Numbered from the stretch's first letter, positions 34,647 through 40,765 are shown. The stretch is DNA of 64,000 nt from a virus (IMGVR_UViG_3300042691_050360:62001-126000), one strand, 5' to 3'. A program made the numbers and translations. Notes: generated by a model not told the origin, from the sequence alone.

Positions 34647-35343
34647 TTATCTTTTTGAGCAAGAGAGTTGCTTAATCGTTCCTTCAAAACCTAAAAGGAA
34701 ATGGATGGACGATACAGTTGACAAGTTTGCTTATAGATGCTTACCTATGAGTATAGTTAATCAAGCTTCATGGGATGTTCTATGCCCAGCCACTGTTAAA
34801 GCTAAATGGAATGGAGGTAATAGCCTGCCTGATATGACAATCGAATACCCCAACGGAACAAATTTTCAATTTGCTAAAAGCGAATTTGGTTATGGAGTTC
34901 TGACTTTTCATACTGATTTTGTAATCACCACTGAAAACTCAGATTGTGTATATTGCAAAGGCCCTGCAAACTTTCATAAGAAGAATATCCAGCCACTAGA
35001 AGGAATCATAGAAACATTCTGGCTACCCTTCACATTCACAATGAACTGGAAATTTGAAGAACCTGGAGAGGTGATTTTTGAAAAAGATGAGATTATGTTC
35101 TCGTTCTTCCCTGTAGATCTAAACTATATAGAATCTTTTGATATCATAAAAAGACCGATGCGGCTAGACCCAACACTCAGCACGAAATACGAGACATACT
35201 CAAGTTCAAGAACTGAGCACATTCAAACAGGATCTACAGACGGTGAAAATTGGCAGAAATACTACATGAAGGGTGTATGCCCTCACTCGAATAAAAAGAA
35301 CAAGCTTCACAAATCTAAAGTCAATGTGAGCAAGATTGAGTAG
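34627..35343 (+). CDS. DUF6065 family protein
   Basis: This 238-residue protein fits DUF6065: near the start CLIVPSKPKRKWMDDTVDKF leads to AYRCLPMSIVNQASWDVL (family: W-M-D-x-T-x-x-x-F-A-Y-R-C-L-P-L-x-I-A-N-x-x-G-W), then KAKWNGG, later FWLPFTFTMNWKF and FPVDL. The family is common in phages and bacteria near oxygenase or sugar genes and has no settled function. A CVYC pair lies in the middle. Start ATG 34627 has no clear ribosome site; an upstream mini-ORF may help. Confidence 0.65.
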   Translation: MNQIVANYLFEQESCLIVPSKPKRKWMDDTVDKFAYRCLPMSIVNQASWDVLCPATVKAKWNGGNSLPDMTIEYPNGTNFQFAKSEFGYGVLTFHTDFVITTENSDCVYCKGPANFHKKNIQPLEGIIETFWLPFTFTMNWKFEEPGEVIFEKDEIMFSFFPVDLNYIESFDIIKRPMRLDPTLSTKYETYSSSRTEHIQTGSTDGENWQKYYMKGVCPHSNKKNKLHKSKVNVSKIE

Positions 35344-35377
35344 GATAAACTACCAAAAAACGCCAATGTAATATAAG

Positions 35378-35551
35378 ATGAATCAAGCTTATATTGAAAT
35401 AGTAAAGGTTATCAATGAAGATTGTGTCCATCAAGATAGCAAATACACTAGATCTAACCACGAGTCTAAATTGCATCAAATATTGAGAATTCTCACAGAG
35501 TATGGATATGTTGACGAAAGCCACATAATATTTCCTGAATTCACATCCTAA
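35378..35551 (+). CDS. Small hypothetical protein (57 residues)
   Basis: The frame starts MNQAYIEIVKVINEDC and ends with IIFPEFTS. It lies in line between the DUF6065 and RusA genes, with 34 nt and 76 nt spacing. It is helical with a short strand end. The initiation signals are weak (TAATAT 3 nt before the ATG). It contains one AGATTGTGT copy. Coding is plausible from context. Confidence 0.45.
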   Translation: MNQAYIEIVKVINEDCVHQDSKYTRSNHESKLHQILRILTEYGYVDESHIIFPEFTS

Positions 35552-35627
35552 TTTCGCCCGTTTATTGTAAAAATAAATTATCAAGCGAACTCAGATAACA
35601 ATCGGACCGCCAATCTCGAAAAATAAA

Positions 35628-35981
35628 ATGTATACGCCATCTAAAAAATATGGCATGGTAAAGTCAAAGCACTACCGAGCATGGCTTGAATTGAATATTC
35701 CGCTTATCCGTAATGGCTTAGATAAAGCAGAAAGATTTCCAATAGAAGTGGAAATCAAAGTGGTTCAAGGAAGAGGATTCACCAGAAAGTCCGACATTGA
35801 TAATGTAAATAAGGCAATTATAGATTGTCTCGTCAAAGCAGAAATAATACCAGATGATAATGCAAATTACATTATAAGAACGGAAGAAAGATTCTTTCCT
35901 ATGTTCACTAACAAATCAGAAGCTATTACTGTAATAGCTTATTTTGAGCCGGAACAAGAAATTATTCATCAAACTGATTAG
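35628..35981 (+). CDS. RusA-like Holliday junction resolvase
   Basis: This 117-residue protein has the RusA core: a first strand region, then KSDIDNVNKAIIDCLVKAEIIPDDN, matching the family pattern D-x-D-N-x-x-K-x-x-x-D-x-L...G-x-x-x-D-D. The acidic residues bind the metal that cuts four-way DNA junctions. In phages RusA trims branched replication or packaging intermediates. Length is typical (about 120). The last 20 bases overlap the convergent DnaJ-like gene. Confidence 0.85.
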   Translation: MYTPSKKYGMVKSKHYRAWLELNIPLIRNGLDKAERFPIEVEIKVVQGRGFTRKSDIDNVNKAIIDCLVKAEIIPDDNANYIIRTEERFFPMFTNKSEAITVIAYFEPEQEIIHQTD

Positions 35982-36669
35982 TCATCAATTCTTGAATTGC
36001 CTCATTTATTGTTTTTCCAGCAACTTTGGCTCGCACAAGATTCTCCATAAAATTAACGGGGGCGAAGGATGCTGATGGGTATTCTTCATAAAACTTATTG
36101 TCAAAAAATTTATCAAAAGAACTATACACCGCCCTGTAAAGTTTGAAATCCATATTAGGGTTTTTTTGCTTAAAATATCTACTTGTTTTATATTTATAGA
36201 AATTGATAAGCTCCTTCGAATTCCACAAGGCCTGAAACAAATCTGTCTTTATCACTTCGTTAAACAATCTTTTCTGGATCTTAGGCTTATCTTCTTCAAA
36301 CTTTCTACGCCATTCTTTTAATCTATTATGAATTGGCTCTTCAACATATTCTCTGGCACTATCTGAATATTGTCTTGGTTGCTCCGCAACGCTCGGGCGA
36401 TCCTTCAAAAAACTATAAGCCATATTTAAGAGCTTGAATTTCTCCTCAGCTCCATCTTCCTTGTTTACATCGGGGTGCATCTTGAGTGCCTTTGATCTAA
36501 ATGCTGATTTGATCTCATCAGTAGAGGCTGTTGGACTCACTCCAAGCAAATCAAATGCTTGTGCCGCTGTCATAGCGAATCTTTTTAAAACTTCAGCATA
36601 TCTCGTATCCGCTTCGCGGTACTCACCAAGTTTGTCTAAGCAGTCTAAATAAGCAATATCATCAAGCAC
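35962..36669 (-). CDS. J-domain (DnaJ-like) protein
   Basis: This 235-residue protein carries a complete J domain at about 35-95: AFDLLGVSPTASTDEIKSAF, then the HPD tripeptide at 65-67 (KMHPDVNK) and KFKLLNMAYSFL. The HPD motif stimulates the ATPase of Hsp70 (DnaK). There is no Gly/Phe region or zinc domain; the rest is a charged helical domain that may bind a phage client. The start is GTG 36669. It probably recruits host DnaK to phage assembly or replication proteins. Confidence 0.85.
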   Translation of the reverse strand: MLDDIAYLDCLDKLGEYREADTRYAEVLKRFAMTAAQAFDLLGVSPTASTDEIKSAFRSKALKMHPDVNKEDGAEEKFKLLNMAYSFLKDRPSVAEQPRQYSDSAREYVEEPIHNRLKEWRRKFEEDKPKIQKRLFNEVIKTDLFQALWNSKELINFYKYKTSRYFKQKNPNMDFKLYRAVYSSFDKFFDNKFYEEYPSASFAPVNFMENLVRAKVAGKTINEAIQELMTNQFDE

Positions 36670-36714
36670 ACTTTATAATTCTTAAAGATTTTTGCTTCAG
36701 CCTTCTCAAAACAG

Positions 36715-37593
36715 GTGAGTCAGATTGTGTATGTGGAATTAAACAATATGGGTAAAATTCCTTACGTCGGCCAAAGAATGTCAATAAGTGAATTAAAGAA
36801 ATATCTGGAGGCTTTAACATTTAGCAGCTTCCAGCCGAAGTTTGTTGTCGTGCATCATACTGCCGCCCCCAATCTTAAACAAAGACCTAATGGTTTTACC
36901 GATCAACATCTAATTAATCTTAAACATTATTACGAAAATGTAATGAACTGGAACGGAGCCCCGCACTTTTTCGTAGATGATAAAGGCATTATTGTATTCC
37001 AGGCACTCAATAAAGCCGGTGTTCATGCGAAAAGCTACAACTCTAGTTCATGGGGAATTGAAATGCTTGGTAATTACGACACCGTATCTGATTTTAATAA
37101 TCCAAGGGCAAAAGAAATTTTCGACACCACACAAGAGCTTGTTGGATTTCTTTGTGACTTCCTTAAAGTTCAACCGAATACATTGAAGTTTCATAGAGAC
37201 GATCCGCTTACTAATAAAACTTGCCCAGGCAAACTCGTTGATAAATCTAAGTTTATTGAAGCTGTAAACAAACACTATCTTGTTTTTAGCGGCGAAGGAG
37301 CCGAGCCATGGACTAATCCGGTATTTGAAGTGACATTGGGAGCCAATGTTTTCATTTATAGCAAGACGAGAGTGGTAAATAGCAGAACAATCGTGCCAGC
37401 AAGAGAATTCATAAATAAACTTCAGCCGAAGAATTATGCACTAACTAAAATAGGCAATAATATCGTTTGGATGAATGGAATTAAAAAATACTCCACTGCT
37501 GTGGCTGAAATTGACGAGAATGGAAGCTCATGGATATTTTTGAGAGATGTTTGCGACAAAACCGGGGCCATTTTTTTGCTCTTGAAAAGCTAA
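36715..37593 (+). CDS. N-acetylmuramoyl-L-alanine amidase (Amidase_2) with C-terminal stalk-like domain; endolysin
   Basis: This 292-residue protein holds an Amidase_2/PGRP domain at about 40-180: VVVHHTA (His47/48), HFFVDDKGIIV, GIEMLGNY, and KFHRDDPLTNKTCPGK with His160 and Cys170 completing the zinc site. It cuts the bond between muramic acid and the peptide of peptidoglycan. The C-terminal 80 residues (RTIVPAREFINKL, then WMNGIKKYSTAVAEI) resemble copper-amine-oxidase-N-type stalk domains that bind the wall. There is no signal peptide, so release needs a holin or particle delivery. Start is GTG 36715, or ATG 36748. The motif CAGATTGTGT sits at 36721, inside the first codons. Confidence 0.88.
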   Translation: MSQIVYVELNNMGKIPYVGQRMSISELKKYLEALTFSSFQPKFVVVHHTAAPNLKQRPNGFTDQHLINLKHYYENVMNWNGAPHFFVDDKGIIVFQALNKAGVHAKSYNSSSWGIEMLGNYDTVSDFNNPRAKEIFDTTQELVGFLCDFLKVQPNTLKFHRDDPLTNKTCPGKLVDKSKFIEAVNKHYLVFSGEGAEPWTNPVFEVTLGANVFIYSKTRVVNSRTIVPAREFINKLQPKNYALTKIGNNIVWMNGIKKYSTAVAEIDENGSSWIFLRDVCDKTGAIFLLLKS

Positions 37594-37604
37594 TTAAGAT
37601 TGTG

Positions 37605-37610
37605 TAAAAT
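37605..37610 (+). promoter_or_regulatory. -10-like box TAAAAT, leaderless type
   Basis: TAAAAT preceded by TG ends 6 nt before the GTG start at 37617. The upstream bases 37597-37605 are a copy of AGATTGTGT, directly touching the box. Confidence 0.55.
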
Positions 37611-37616
37611 ATATAT

Positions 37617-38267
37617 GTGAACATCTGGCAAGACTTCAAAAATAACAACCAGAAAGAAATAGATAAATGGCTGCATTATTTTCCTGTTTACGAAAGGCAT
37701 TTTTCTGATTGGAGAAATAAAACTTTAGTTTTCTGGGAAATCGGAGTTCAATCTGGAGGATCCTTGCAGATGTGGCAAAGATTTTTCGGACCATCTGCAA
37801 TTATAATTGGTATTGATATTGATCCCGAATGTGCAAAGCACTCAGAGGATAATATAGTTGTCAGAATCGGTAATCAAACTGATAAAGCCTTTCTGCAATC
37901 AATTGTTGACGATTTTGGCCCGCCTGATATCATTCTGGATGATGGAAGTCATGTAATGTCTGATATCCTCGAAACTTTCATGTATATGTATCCTTTACTA
38001 TCAAAGAACGGTGTGTATATGGTTGAAGACCTTCACACAGCCTATGACGAAAGATTTGGAGGAAACATGAATGACCCTAATACATTCATAAATGTAAGCA
38101 AAAGCATAATTGATGATTTGAATGCAGAACACACATATGGCAAGATTGAGCCCAATTTTATGACTAGATTTACGCTAGGAATTCATTTCTACGATAGTGT
38201 AGTAGTTTATCAAAGAGGAATCATACCTATAAGAAAAGCCCTCCGTACAGGCAATGCGGATATGTGA
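37617..38267 (+). CDS. Class I SAM-dependent methyltransferase (cephalosporin hydroxylase/TylF-like group)
   Basis: This 216-residue protein shows a Rossmann methyltransferase: motif I VFWEIGVQSGGSLQMW (39-54), IIIGIDIDPECAKH with the acidic end of strand two, PDIILDDGSHVMSD and LLSKNGVYMVEDLHTAYD. These blocks are typical of the macrocin-O-methyltransferase/cephalosporin-hydroxylase family, which act mainly on sugars of natural products or cell envelopes. With rmlA in the same phage it might modify a surface sugar. Start is GTG with a -10-like box 6 nt upstream. The substrate is unknown. Confidence 0.8.
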   Translation: MNIWQDFKNNNQKEIDKWLHYFPVYERHFSDWRNKTLVFWEIGVQSGGSLQMWQRFFGPSAIIIGIDIDPECAKHSEDNIVVRIGNQTDKAFLQSIVDDFGPPDIILDDGSHVMSDILETFMYMYPLLSKNGVYMVEDLHTAYDERFGGNMNDPNTFINVSKSIIDDLNAEHTYGKIEPNFMTRFTLGIHFYDSVVVYQRGIIPIRKALRTGNADM

Positions 38268-38281
38268 TCTATACGAAAATC

Positions 38282-38357
38282 TGGCACCGGAGTTGGGGTT
38301 CAAACCCAAGCGATAAGGTTTTGGAGACCTTTCGGAAGCAATCTACTCTCTCCGGTG
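38282..38357 (-). tRNA. tRNA-Trp (CCA)
   Basis: Acceptor CACCGGA/TCCGGTG, anticodon arm AAGGT-CTCCAAA-ACCTT and encoded CCA end are clear. The D arm is poor and the T loop is TTTGAAC, with U in place of the usual C56. Confidence 0.8.
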
Positions 38358-38359
38358 TA

Positions 38360-38435
38360 TGGAGCTCATGGCTAGAATCGAACTAGCTACATTCCTTTTG
38401 CAGAGGAAGCCGTTTGCCAATTGGGTACATGAGCT
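38360..38435 (-). tRNA. tRNA-Cys (GCA)
   Basis: Acceptor AGCTCAT/ATGAGCT, anticodon arm TTCCT-CTGCAAA-AGGAA, T arm GCTAG-TTCGATT-CTAGC and encoded CCA are complete. Confidence 0.92.
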
Positions 38436-38441
38436 TAAATC

Positions 38442-38515
38442 TGGGAGGAAATGAAAGAATCGAACTTTCATCAGAGGCGTATGATACCTCCGCTTTACCA
38501 TTAAGCTAATTTCCC
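38442..38515 (-). tRNA. tRNA-Met or tRNA-Ile2 (CAT)
   Basis: Acceptor GGGAAAT/ATTTCCT (one G-U), anticodon arm GAGGT-ATCATAC-GCCTC, T arm GAAAG-TTCGATT-CTTTC, encoded CCA. A tRNA-Ile2 with modified C34 cannot be excluded from the sequence. Confidence 0.88.
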
Positions 38516-38521
38516 GTAAAA

Positions 38522-38596
38522 TGGTATCCACGCTTGGATTTGAACCAAGAACCTCAATCTTGTAAGGATTTTGCTCTACCGTTGAGCTACGCGGAT
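38522..38596 (-). tRNA. tRNA-Val (TAC)
   Basis: Acceptor ATCCGCG/CGTGGAT, D arm GCTC...GAGC, anticodon loop CTTACAA, T arm CTTGG-TTCAAAT-CCAAG, discriminator A and encoded CCA. One A-G mismatch tops the anticodon stem. Confidence 0.88.
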
Positions 38597-38600
38597 GGAC

Positions 38601-38698
38601 TGGCACCCATTCATGGATTCGAACCACAATTAACTCTTCCTTACTGGGCACCTTGATGCACAGAAAAGAGAGTTGTCCTGCCTTTAGACGAAATGGGT
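38601..38698 (-). tRNA. tRNA-Gln-like (TTG) with a 24-nt insertion in the anticodon loop
   Basis: Acceptor ACCCATT/AATGGGT, discriminator G, encoded CCA, D arm GTC...GAC and T arm TGTGG-TTCGAAT-CCATG are all present, but 31 nt lie between the halves of the anticodon stem ACTCT/AGAGT. Removing 38641-38664 leaves the normal loop CTTTGGA with anticodon TTG. With the insertion, CTTT/AAGG and CTG/CAG can pair and continue the stem, so the anticodon would be hidden. The exact boundaries and identity are inferred. Confidence 0.7.
38641..38664 (-). other. 24-nt insertion in the tRNA-Gln anticodon loop
   Basis: This interval is the extra sequence between T35 and G36 if the mature loop is CTTTGGA. It contains a small GCAT-CAAG-GTGC hairpin. 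Confidence 0.55.
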
Positions 38699-38704
38699 GT
38701 GAAA

Positions 38705-38778
38705 TGGTGTTGCCCGAGGAATTGAACCCCGCCTTCTCCCGCGAAGAGACGCTCTACCAACTGAGCTAGAAGCAACAC
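38705..38778 (-). tRNA. tRNA-like gene with a shortened anticodon loop
   Basis: D arm TAGCTCAGTTGGTAGAGC, T arm CGGGG-TTCAATT-CCTCG and a CCA end are clear. The anticodon arm is 2 nt short: TCTCT/GGAGA leaves a 5-nt loop TCGCG, or a 4-bp stem gives the loop TTCGCGG with a possible CGC. The acceptor strands are also of unequal length. It may be decayed, or another loop variant; no amino acid is assigned. Confidence 0.5.
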
Positions 38779-38785
38779 AAGAAAT

Positions 38786-38808
38786 GGAGGAGGGAAGAGG
38801 TTTCGAAA
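38786..38808 (-). pseudogene. 3' remnant of a tRNA (T loop to CCA)
   Basis: On the minus strand TTCGAAACCTCTTCCCTCCTCCA reads as T loop, 3' T stem, 3' acceptor strand, discriminator and CCA, but no 5' partner strand is present. The endonuclease gene begins right at this point, in the T loop. Confidence 0.4.
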
Positions 38809-38824
38809 CTTGGTATATGTAAAT

Positions 38825-39508
38825 ATGCTGTCAAACAACATTACTAGAGAGTTCCTACAAAAGTTCAAGTCCCGTGAAAGAGTGCCTTTAGTGTGTTTCG
38901 TATGTGGCGGAGATTTTTTACGCCCTAAAAACGATCTACTAAATTCTTTATCCTTGGGACGTAATATAGTTTGTCAAAGATTATGTGGATATAACCACTG
39001 GTTGCTGGCAACCAACCGAGGTAAGGATCATTGTGTTTGCCAGGTATGTGGCACTGAATACGTCAGATCACGATCTCAAGTGGCGAGAACTCCAAATAAG
39101 TTTTGCTCTAAATCTTGCTCAGTAACGTGGCAAAACAAACACAAAACCACCGGTTACCGACGTTCCAAACTTGAGAAGTATCTTGAAGAAAAGATTCGCA
39201 AAGAGTTTCCAGCTTTACAGTTTGAAGCTAATTGCCGGTCTGTCATTGATTACGAACTTGATTTCTATTTTCCGACTTTGAAGTTCGCAATAGAAGTAAA
39301 CGGGATTACGCACTATCGTCCTGTTTACAGCGAAGCCCGGTTCAAGCGTACAAAGGAGATTGACGCTGAAAAGAAATTACGTTGCAGTGAACTAGGTATC
39401 ACCTTGTATGTGATACCTAATACCATTCATGCCTTTACAGCTGAATTCGGGGATATAACATGGAGTGAGATGCTGGATTCAGCTGTAAGCCCGCTACGGC
39501 CTACTTAG
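38825..39508 (+). CDS. Zinc-finger plus PD-(D/E)XK (Vsr-like) endonuclease inserted in the tRNA array
   Basis: This protein is 227 residues from ATG 38825 (a longer frame starts at 38810). Two Cys4 knuckles come first (Cys24/27/50/54 and Cys72/75/94/98), then a nuclease core with YELDFYFPTLKFAIEVNG (Asp146, Glu157), HYRPVYSEARFKRTKEIDAEKK and ITLYVIP. This layout is that of Vsr-like free-standing homing endonucleases. It is the only plus-strand gene within the minus-strand tRNA array. Tellingly, a tRNA 3' remnant touches its start, and its stop codon TAG lies in a broken tRNA-Ser copy. That suggests insertion into tRNA genes, a common homing target. Confidence 0.75.
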   Translation: MLSNNITREFLQKFKSRERVPLVCFVCGGDFLRPKNDLLNSLSLGRNIVCQRLCGYNHWLLATNRGKDHCVCQVCGTEYVRSRSQVARTPNKFCSKSCSVTWQNKHKTTGYRRSKLEKYLEEKIRKEFPALQFEANCRSVIDYELDFYFPTLKFAIEVNGITHYRPVYSEARFKRTKEIDAEKKLRCSELGITLYVIPNTIHAFTAEFGDITWSEMLDSAVSPLRPT

Positions 39509-39536
39509 ATTAGCAATATAGCTCAGCACACCCAAT
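39489..39536 (-). pseudogene. Broken tRNA-Ser (GCT) copy, 5' part
   Basis: The minus strand shows GGATATT, then a shortened D region and ATTGCTAATCTAAGTAGGCC, closely matching the intact tRNA-Ser(GCT) at 39640-39730. It lacks the T arm and acceptor 3' strand. The endonuclease stop codon is formed by the shared ACTTAGATTAGCAAT sequence. Confidence 0.5.
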
Positions 39537-39548
39537 ATCCTCAAAATA

Positions 39549-39636
39549 TGGTGGGGAATGTAGGATTTGAACCCACGGAACCTTTCAGTCCTGCTGTTTT
39601 CAAGACAGCTGCAATCGGCCTCTATGCGAATTCCCC
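39549..39636 (-). tRNA. tRNA-Ser (TGA)
   Basis: Acceptor GGGGAAT/ATTCCCC, anticodon arm GCTGT-CTTGAAA-ACAGC, long variable arm, T arm GTGGG-TTCAAAT-CCTAC, discriminator A and encoded CCA. Confidence 0.92.
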
Positions 39637-39639
39637 GTA

Positions 39640-39730
39640 TGGCGGATACACTGGAGTACGATTCCAAAGCCTTTTACAGCCCACTTAGATTAGCAATCTA
39701 GTCCGGCAAACCTGTCCGGTTGTAATATCC
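39640..39730 (-). tRNA. tRNA-Ser (GCT) with swapped T-loop pair
   Basis: Acceptor GGATATT/TGTATCC, discriminator G, CCA, D arm CCGG...CCGG, anticodon loop TTGCTAA and a long variable arm. The T loop is ATCGTAC rather than TTCRANN, so positions 54 and 58 are A and U instead of U and A. Confidence 0.75.
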
Positions 39731-39737
39731 TTAAATC

Positions 39738-39813
39738 TGGTGCTCCCCTCCGAGTACGATCCGGAAACCTTCCCATCTTCAGCGGGACGCTCTACCAATT
39801 GAGCTAGAGAAGC
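39738..39813 (-). tRNA. tRNA-Phe (GAA) with swapped T-loop pair
   Basis: Acceptor GCTTCTC/GGGGAGC, D arm GCTC...GAGC, anticodon arm TCCCG-CTGAAGA-TGGGA, discriminator A and encoded CCA. The T loop is again ATCGTAC, as in the neighbouring tRNA-Ser(GCT). Confidence 0.85.
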
Positions 39814-39821
39814 ACATAATC

Positions 39822-39913
39822 TGGAGCGAGATGAGAGATTCGAACTCTCAAAATCTGCTTCCTGTAATGAGATCACAGGAAGGCAGGCGTTTTACCATTA
39901 AAACTAATCCCGC
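39822..39913 (-). tRNA. tRNA-Gly (TCC) with a 17-nt insertion in the anticodon loop
   Basis: Acceptor GCGGGAT/ATCTCGC, D arm, T arm GAGAG-TTCGAAT-CTCTC and CCA are those of a typical tRNA-Gly(TCC). Between CTTCC and AA of the expected loop CTTCCAA lie 17 extra nt (39861-39877). With them TTCCTGT pairs perfectly with ACAGGAA, so the anticodon would be closed in an extended stem. Removing them restores a standard tRNA. Confidence 0.8.
39861..39877 (-). other. 17-nt insertion in the tRNA-Gly anticodon loop
   Basis: Extra sequence between C36 and A37 of tRNA-Gly(TCC). It pairs with the flanking loop bases (TTCCTGT/ACAGGAA with a 9-nt loop). Confidence 0.65.
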
Positions 39914-39918
39914 TCACT

Positions 39919-39938
39919 TATTTAATTGTCAAAGAACA
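39919..39938 (-). promoter_or_regulatory. boxA-like / TTGACA block before the first tRNA
   Basis: The minus strand reads TGTTCTTTGACAATTAAATA, 5 nt before tRNA-Gly. The first part matches rRNA-leader boxA (TGYTCTTTAACA), where NusB-S10 load for antitermination. TTGACA could instead be a -35 box. The last 14 bases recur before the second tRNA array. Confidence 0.6.
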
Positions 39939-39941
39939 TAA

Positions 39942-39976
39942 TAAAAAAACCCCGAAGATCTTGCCTTCGGGGTTTT
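39942..39976 (-). terminator. Intrinsic terminator upstream of tRNA array 1
   Basis: CCCCGAAG/CTTCGGGG extended by AAAA/TTTT, with a run of seven T on the minus-strand side. It would stop leftward transcription before the tRNA array, after the mini-ORF. Confidence 0.88.
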
Positions 39977-40002
39977 GGTGAAATTTTTGTTAAAGAAAAA
40001 TT

Positions 40003-40065
40003 CTAGCCATTACCCTGAAGGGTTGACCACATAAAGCATCCTTGACTAAATTGCGAATTTCTCAT
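40003..40065 (-). CDS. Possible 20-residue leader peptide of tRNA array 1
   Basis: ATG 40065 follows AGGA by 9 nt and opens a 20-codon frame containing GCFMW and ending NG before TAG. A TATAAC box preceded by CG (40088-40093) lies about 22 nt upstream of the ATG, giving a short 5' leader. The stop is about 27 nt before the terminator stem. A similar mini-ORF stands before the second array. Confidence 0.5.
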   Translation of the reverse strand: MRNSQFSQGCFMWSTLQGNG

Positions 40066-40142
40066 TGTTATATTTCCTATGTTAATGTTATACGCATTAA
40101 CTACCTTCTTTGTTCCGTGTTTTTTTAAAATTTATTTAAAAA

Positions 40143-40580
40143 TCACAATTCCAACAAATCCATTTTGACTCCAGCTTCTTCGAACATGATCTCGGTGAGC
40201 TTAAAAGCATCCTTCCATCTTTCATATCTTTCACCGGCGACAGGAACGGATACGCATCTGGAAATGCCACTTTGGATAATCATCCCTGCACATGCAGAAC
40301 AAGGCATGAACGGATATGTATAGATTGTGTGATTGGTGAGATCTTTATGTGCCATTAAAATAGCATTCACTTCCGCATGCACTATCATTTTCAGTTTAGT
40401 GTCACGGTCATTATATCTTTCTTCTGTGTCTTCCACCCCTCTAGGGAAGCCATTATAGCCCACAGACACAATCCTATTTCTATCATCGACAATTACGCCT
40501 CCAACTTGGGACGAGGGGTCTTTCGAGTATGTTGACACTTGTTTCGCTAATTCTAGAAATCTTCTATCCCACTTGTTCAT
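40143..40580 (-). CDS. dCMP deaminase
   Basis: This protein is 145 residues from ATG 40580. The zinc site is His68-Ala-Glu70 (HAEVNAI) and Cys94-x-x-Cys97 (PCSACA), with DPSSQVGGVIVD and VGYNGFPRG in front, as in dCMP deaminases. It turns dCMP into dUMP for dTTP synthesis in the infected cell. The ATG overlaps the stop of 40577-40765 as ATGA, which fixes the start; an upstream in-frame extension overlaps that gene and is not used. Confidence 0.92.
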   Translation of the reverse strand: MNKWDRRFLELAKQVSTYSKDPSSQVGGVIVDDRNRIVSVGYNGFPRGVEDTEERYNDRDTKLKMIVHAEVNAILMAHKDLTNHTIYTYPFMPCSACAGMIIQSGISRCVSVPVAGERYERWKDAFKLTEIMFEEAGVKMDLLEL

Positions 40581-40765
40581 AACTTTACTCCAATTTTCAC
40601 CCCAATTAAAGCAGGTGACCATGAATCATCAGGGTATTGTGTTTTTTCTTGGAAATCATACACTTCTGTGATTGAATATCTTTCATTATCAAATTCGACA
40701 AAAATTTCATCTTCATCAAGCCAATCTAAATCATTTAATTTTTCACGCATTTCCTTAACTGTCAT
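40577..40765 (-). CDS. Small acidic protein coupled to dCMP deaminase
   Basis: This 62-residue protein starts MTVKEMREKLNDLDWLDEDE and ends with ALIGVKIGVKL. The early helix followed by VEFDNERYSITEVYDF resembles short phage proteins seen near nucleotide genes; no family is named. TATAAA (40771-40776) ends 5 nt before the ATG. Its stop overlaps the deaminase ATG. Confidence 0.7.
   Translation of the reverse strand: MTVKEMREKLNDLDWLDEDEIFVEFDNERYSITEVYDFQEKTQYPDDSWSPALIGVKIGVKL

Noticed and set aside
35321-35584. Minus-strand frame of 87 codons between the DUF6065 and RusA genes
   Set aside because: It is antisense to the plausible 57-codon plus-strand gene in an operon running rightwards, and it has no -10-like box or ribosome site.
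39926-39938. Plain sigma-70 promoter with TTGACA as -35 box before array 1
   Set aside because: No good -10 box stands 16-18 nt downstream; that distance falls inside the tRNA. The boxA reading explains the longer match, although the promoter option is not excluded.
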